Part shown: in pieces, positions 61,010 through 64,000 of the stretch
Layout: every line of letters starts with the position of its first letter
Position numbering within the stretch: the first letter of the stretch is position 1
NCBI GenBank assembly: GCA_027082925.1
Contig: JALWTD010000013.1
Span: forward strand, 32,349 to 96,348
Direction: 5' to 3'
Length of the DNA: 64,000 nt
Source of the DNA: Flavobacteriaceae bacterium
GTDB lineage: Bacteria; Bacteroidota; Bacteroidia; Flavobacteriales; Flavobacteriaceae
Made by a program: the position numbers and the translations under genes
Notes under the pieces: model-generated
The model's input: the letters and a program-made list of their open reading frames with translations, nothing else
What the model was told of the DNA's origin: nothing
Databases searched by the model: none

Positions 61010-61701
61010 TACAAACTAGTAGTCTTCTGCTGTACAACTTCAAACAATTCTCCTCCTTCACATTTAATCGTTTTATATGGAAATTTAAGGATTAAAGCGT
61101 AATCATGCGTAGCCATTAAAATGGTTTTACCACTTTTATGAATTTCATTTAATACATTCATAACATCTACCGATGTAGAAGGGTCTAGGTTTCCCGTAGG
61201 CTCATCGGCTAAAATTAAATCGGGATTATTTAACAGTGCTCGTGCAATAGCAACACGTTGTTGTTCACCTCCTGAAAGCTGATAAGGCATTTTATATCCT
61301 TTGGTTTCCATTCCTACCTTAGAAAGCACCTCATTAATTTTATCTTTCATTTGCTGTTTATTTTTCCAGCCGGTAGCTTTTAAAACAAAATTTAAATTTT
61401 CAAAAACATTTCTATCATTTAGCAATTTAAAATCTTGAAAAACCACTCCTAACTTTCTTCTTAAAAAAGGAATTTCTTTTTCTTTAAGTGTTTTTAAATT
61501 AAACCCTACAATACTACCTTCTCCTTTTTCTAGAGGTAAATCTCCATATAAAGTCTTCATTAAACTACTTTTACCACTTCCTGTTTTTCCTATCAAATAC
61601 ACAAAATCGCCTTTATCTAAATGTAAGTTAACATTTGACAACACTAAATTTTCTCTTTGAAATATTTGTGCATTTTGTAACGAAAGTATTGGTTCAGCCA
61701 T
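61009..61701 (-). CDS. ftsE: Cell-division ABC ATPase FtsE
   Basis: This is a 230-residue ABC ATPase that works with membrane protein FtsX to control peptidoglycan hydrolases at the division site. Walker [11 protein letters not shown] (37-46), Q-loop VFQDFKLL, signature LSGGEQQR, Walker [13 protein letters not shown] and H-loop ATHD are all present. The [16 protein letters not shown] stretch is typical of FtsE. FtsX is not adjacent, so it must be encoded elsewhere. Cotranscribed with the GT2 gene downstream. Confidence 0.9.
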   Translation of the reverse strand: MAEPILSLQNAQIFQRENLVLSNVNLHLDKGDFVYLIGKTGSGKSSLMKTLYGDLPLEKGEGSIVGFNLKTLKEKEIPFLRRKLGVVFQDFKLLNDRNVFENLNFVLKATGWKNKQQMKDKINEVLSKVGMETKGYKMPYQLSGGEQQRVAIARALLNNPDLILADEPTGNLDPSTSVDVMNVLNEIHKSGKTILMATHDYALILKFPYKTIKCEGGELFEVVQQKTTSL

Positions 61702-61819
61702 TTTATATAGATTTTCAACAAAGCTATATATTTAAATATGAAATATCAACTAATCTAAAAGTTTGCGTATTTAGTTTAAACAAATCGTTATATTTATCAC
61801 CTATTTTAAATCTTTTATC

Positions 61820-63046
61820 ATGAAAAATAGTTTCTTTAAATTATATGCTTTCATATTTGCATTAGCCTTTATTTCGTGTACCAATAACACTAAAAAGCAA
61901 CCATTAAAAACCGGTATTTGGCGTGGCGAAATTTCAATGCAAAATAAAATTGTTCCTTTTAATTTTGAAATTAAAAAAAATGATAGCACCTATACTATTG
62001 ATCTTATAAATGGTGGTGAAACATTAGATTTAGGAACTGCAATTACCAGAAATGACTCGTTGTTCTTTAGCCTTCATATTTTTGATATTGACATTAAAGC
62101 AAAAATTAAAGACACTATTTTAGAAGGCGTATATGTAAAAAATTACGCTACCAATTACATACTTCCTTTTAAGGCTACTTTTGGTAAAAAAAATAGAGTA
62201 GACACTCTTGAAAGCAGTACGCTATTTGACGGTAAATGGGATGTTACTTTTATAGGTAAAAATAATGAAACAAGCAAAGCTATTGGTCTTTTTAACAAAA
62301 AAGGTGATATGCTAACGGGTACTTTTTTAACTCCTACAGGCGATTATCGATTTTTAGACGGATTTACAAAAAACAACACCTTTACATTGTATTCTTTTGA
62401 CGGAAATCATGCCTTTATTTTTGAAGCAACAATAAAAAACGACACGCTAAAAGGTGATTTTTGGTCAGGGAAAACATTTCACGAAAAATTTATTGCTGTT
62501 AGAGATGAAAATGTAACATTACCCGATCCTAACAAACTTACTTTTTTAAAAGAAGGATACGATAAAATTGAGTTTTCGTTTCCCGACTTAAACAAAAAAA
62601 TGGTGTCACTTACAGATGACAAATACAAAAATAAAGTGGTGATTTTACAAATATTTGGAACGTGGTGTCCAAACTGTATGGACGAAACTAAATTTTACAC
62701 AAAATGGTACAATGAAAATAAAGATCGAGGTGTAGAAATTATTGGTCTAGCCTACGAAATAAAAGACGATTTTGACTATGCAAAGAAACGGGTTGAAAAA
62801 ATGAAAAAACAACTCCACGTTAATTACGACTTTTTAATTGCCGGAACCTCAAGCAATGGAGCTGCAGCAAAAACACTTCCTATGTTAAATCACATTATGT
62901 CGTTTCCTACCACCATTATTATCGATAAAAAGGGAAAAGTTCGTAAAATACATACCGGATTTTCAGGTCCGGCAACAGGCGATTACTATCAAAAATTTAT
63001 TGATGAGTTTAACCATACTATAGATAAATTATTAGAAGAAGAATAG
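61820..63046 (+). CDS. TlpA-like thioredoxin lipoprotein
   Basis: This 408-residue predicted lipoprotein (lipobox FISC, Cys20) has an N-terminal beta-rich region (about 30-235) and a C-terminal TlpA/ResA-type thioredoxin domain. The active site WCPNC carries Cys283 and Cys286, preceded by VVILQIFGT, with the cis-Pro in SFPTTIIID near 375. Such periplasmic proteins reduce disulfides, often in cytochrome c assembly or stress defence. The extra N-terminal domain is common in Bacteroidota but its ligand is unknown. Confidence 0.87.
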   Translation: MKNSFFKLYAFIFALAFISCTNNTKKQPLKTGIWRGEISMQNKIVPFNFEIKKNDSTYTIDLINGGETLDLGTAITRNDSLFFSLHIFDIDIKAKIKDTILEGVYVKNYATNYILPFKATFGKKNRVDTLESSTLFDGKWDVTFIGKNNETSKAIGLFNKKGDMLTGTFLTPTGDYRFLDGFTKNNTFTLYSFDGNHAFIFEATIKNDTLKGDFWSGKTFHEKFIAVRDENVTLPDPNKLTFLKEGYDKIEFSFPDLNKKMVSLTDDKYKNKVVILQIFGTWCPNCMDETKFYTKWYNENKDRGVEIIGLAYEIKDDFDYAKKRVEKMKKQLHVNYDFLIAGTSSNGAAAKTLPMLNHIMSFPTTIIIDKKGKVRKIHTGFSGPATGDYYQKFIDEFNHTIDKLLEEE

Positions 63047-63149
63047 TGCATTAAATATATCTTTTGTAAAAAATAATCTTTCTTGAATGCAATTTCAAAA
63101 AAAAATTGCGTTATTAGTTTATAGCTTTAAATTTTAACTTTTATAAAAG

Positions 63150-64000
63150 ATGAATTATAAAAAGATTGCATTTTCCATAATTGCACTATTCATTACAATC
63201 TCAATTTCGGCACAAAAAACAGCCATTTATACAAACAATTTAAGTGAGTATAATCATGCCGTTGAGCTTTATCAAAACAAAGCATATGTAGCTGCTCAAA
63301 AAAAATTCAACGAAATCAAAAATCAATTTGATAATTCTTCTGAGTTAAAAGCAAATTGTGAATATTACGCTGCAAATTGTGCTGTTAGGTTAGGACAACC
63401 AAACGCCGATGAGCTAATGCAAAATTTTGTTGATAAATACCCAACAAGTACCAAAAGAAATAACGCTTTTATCAATATTGCCGATTATTACTTTAAGGTA
63501 GGTAAATATCCGTATGCTGCTAAATGGTATTCAAGGGTAAACGCAACCAATTTAACGCTTCGAGAAGAAGAAGACTTTAATTTTAAGTTTGCATATTCTC
63601 TCTTTGCAACTCGAAGTTATAAAAAGGCCAAACAATACTTTTTAAACCTACTAGATTCTCCAAAATACGGTGCACAGGCTAAGTATTACTACGGATATAT
63701 TGCGTATAAACAAGACGACTATACGACTGCCGATAAATATTTTAGCAAAGTAGAAGATGACACCTCTTTCAAAACAAATGTTTCGTATTACTTGGCAGAC
63801 ATGAACTTTAAGCTTGGGAAGTTTGAAAAAGCCATTGAGCGAGGCCTTCCGCTATTAGAAAAAGCAAAACGTTTAGAACATTCTGAAATTTCAAAAATTG
63901 TAGGTGAAAGCTATTTCAACCTACAAAAATACAGCGAAGCCATTCCTCACTTAAAAAATTACAAAGGAAAAAGAGGAAAATGGAAAAACACCGACTATTA
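63150..64000 (+). CDS. Secreted tetratricopeptide-repeat protein, N-terminal part
   Basis: The frame opens at ATG 63150 and runs without a stop to the right edge, so 283 codons are seen and the gene continues beyond the window. A signal peptide (to ISISAQ) is followed by TPR-like helix pairs: NHAVELYQNKAYVAAQKKFNEI, then repeats around residues 105-130, 150-180, 185-215 and 255-275 (YFNLQKYSEAIPHLK). TPR proteins of this type in Flavobacteria scaffold periplasmic or outer-membrane complexes. Partners unknown. Confidence 0.85.
   Translation, partial: MNYKKIAFSIIALFITISISAQKTAIYTNNLSEYNHAVELYQNKAYVAAQKKFNEIKNQFDNSSELKANCEYYAANCAVRLGQPNADELMQNFVDKYPTSTKRNNAFINIADYYFKVGKYPYAAKWYSRVNATNLTLREEEDFNFKFAYSLFATRSYKKAKQYFLNLLDSPKYGAQAKYYYGYIAYKQDDYTTADKYFSKVEDDTSFKTNVSYYLADMNFKLGKFEKAIERGLPLLEKAKRLEHSEISKIVGESYFNLQKYSEAIPHLKNYKGKRGKWKNTDY

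Noticed and set aside
1..64000. CRISPR array, tRNA or rRNA genes, insertion sequences
   Set aside because: No regularly spaced repeats, no cloverleaf outside the tmRNA, and no transposase-like frame were found on either strand.

Overview
This AT-rich window comes from the chromosome of a Gram-negative member of the Bacteroidota, most likely a (marine) Flavobacteriaceae. The evidence is three SusC/SusD outer-membrane uptake pairs, Bacteroidota-type promoters (TTTG about 20 bases before TAnnTTTG), a tmRNA whose tag ends in GEDNYALAA, lipoproteins with short lipoboxes, KdsA (a lipopolysaccharide sugar enzyme) and many TTG starts. No prophage, insertion sequence, CRISPR array, rRNA or tRNA was seen.

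Layout. 1-860: C-terminal end of an Omp85/BamA-like barrel. 1017-11788: two tandem SusC/SusD pairs plus a third lipoprotein; the SusC genes share a nearly identical promoter and first ~110 codons. 11877-17091: housekeeping and hypothetical genes (RlmB, rhomboid protease, RarA, YjjG-like HAD). 17163-21697: surface-glycan genes (GT4, flippase, FemAB-like transferase, polysaccharide deacetylase). 21725-26693: RadC, potassium uptake TrkA-TrkH, and Mpl for peptidoglycan recycling. 26819-33508: a 2229-residue alpha-2-macroglobulin with a complete SusC-type regulatory domain plus TonB plug domain inserted just before its A2M domain. It converges on a lipoprotein subtilase. 35189-40712: KdsA, a B12-dependent ribonucleotide reductase, a membrane protein, a DUF3820 protein and a lysine/alanine-dehydrogenase-like enzyme. 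40935-41326: tmRNA, followed by a small lipoprotein gene and a decayed gene.

42369-58730 reads as one functional unit for taking up and burning peptidoglycan fragments. It holds a NagB-deacetylase fusion with a divergent DeoR-type regulator, a SusC/SusD pair, MurQ, AnmK, a GlcD/GlcF-type D-lactate dehydrogenase, L-Ala-D/L-Glu epimerase and a secreted NagZ-serine hydrolase fusion. Almost every product of muropeptide breakdown is covered: GlcNAc and MurNAc sugars, the D-lactate released by MurQ, and the L-Ala-D-Glu dipeptide. Repeated TGCGTTTTT-type boxes lie upstream of both the NagB fusion and the susC gene, and could be the regulator's operators. No inner-membrane transporter and no separate NagA are present; the deacetylase half of the NagB fusion could replace NagA.

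58731-64000: a probable small RNA, a GT4 and a GT2 glycosyltransferase, FtsE, a TlpA-like lipoprotein thioredoxin, and the start of a TPR protein cut by the right edge.

The two observations most worth following are the alpha-2-macroglobulin carrying a SusC plug module and the peptidoglycan-fragment utilisation locus.
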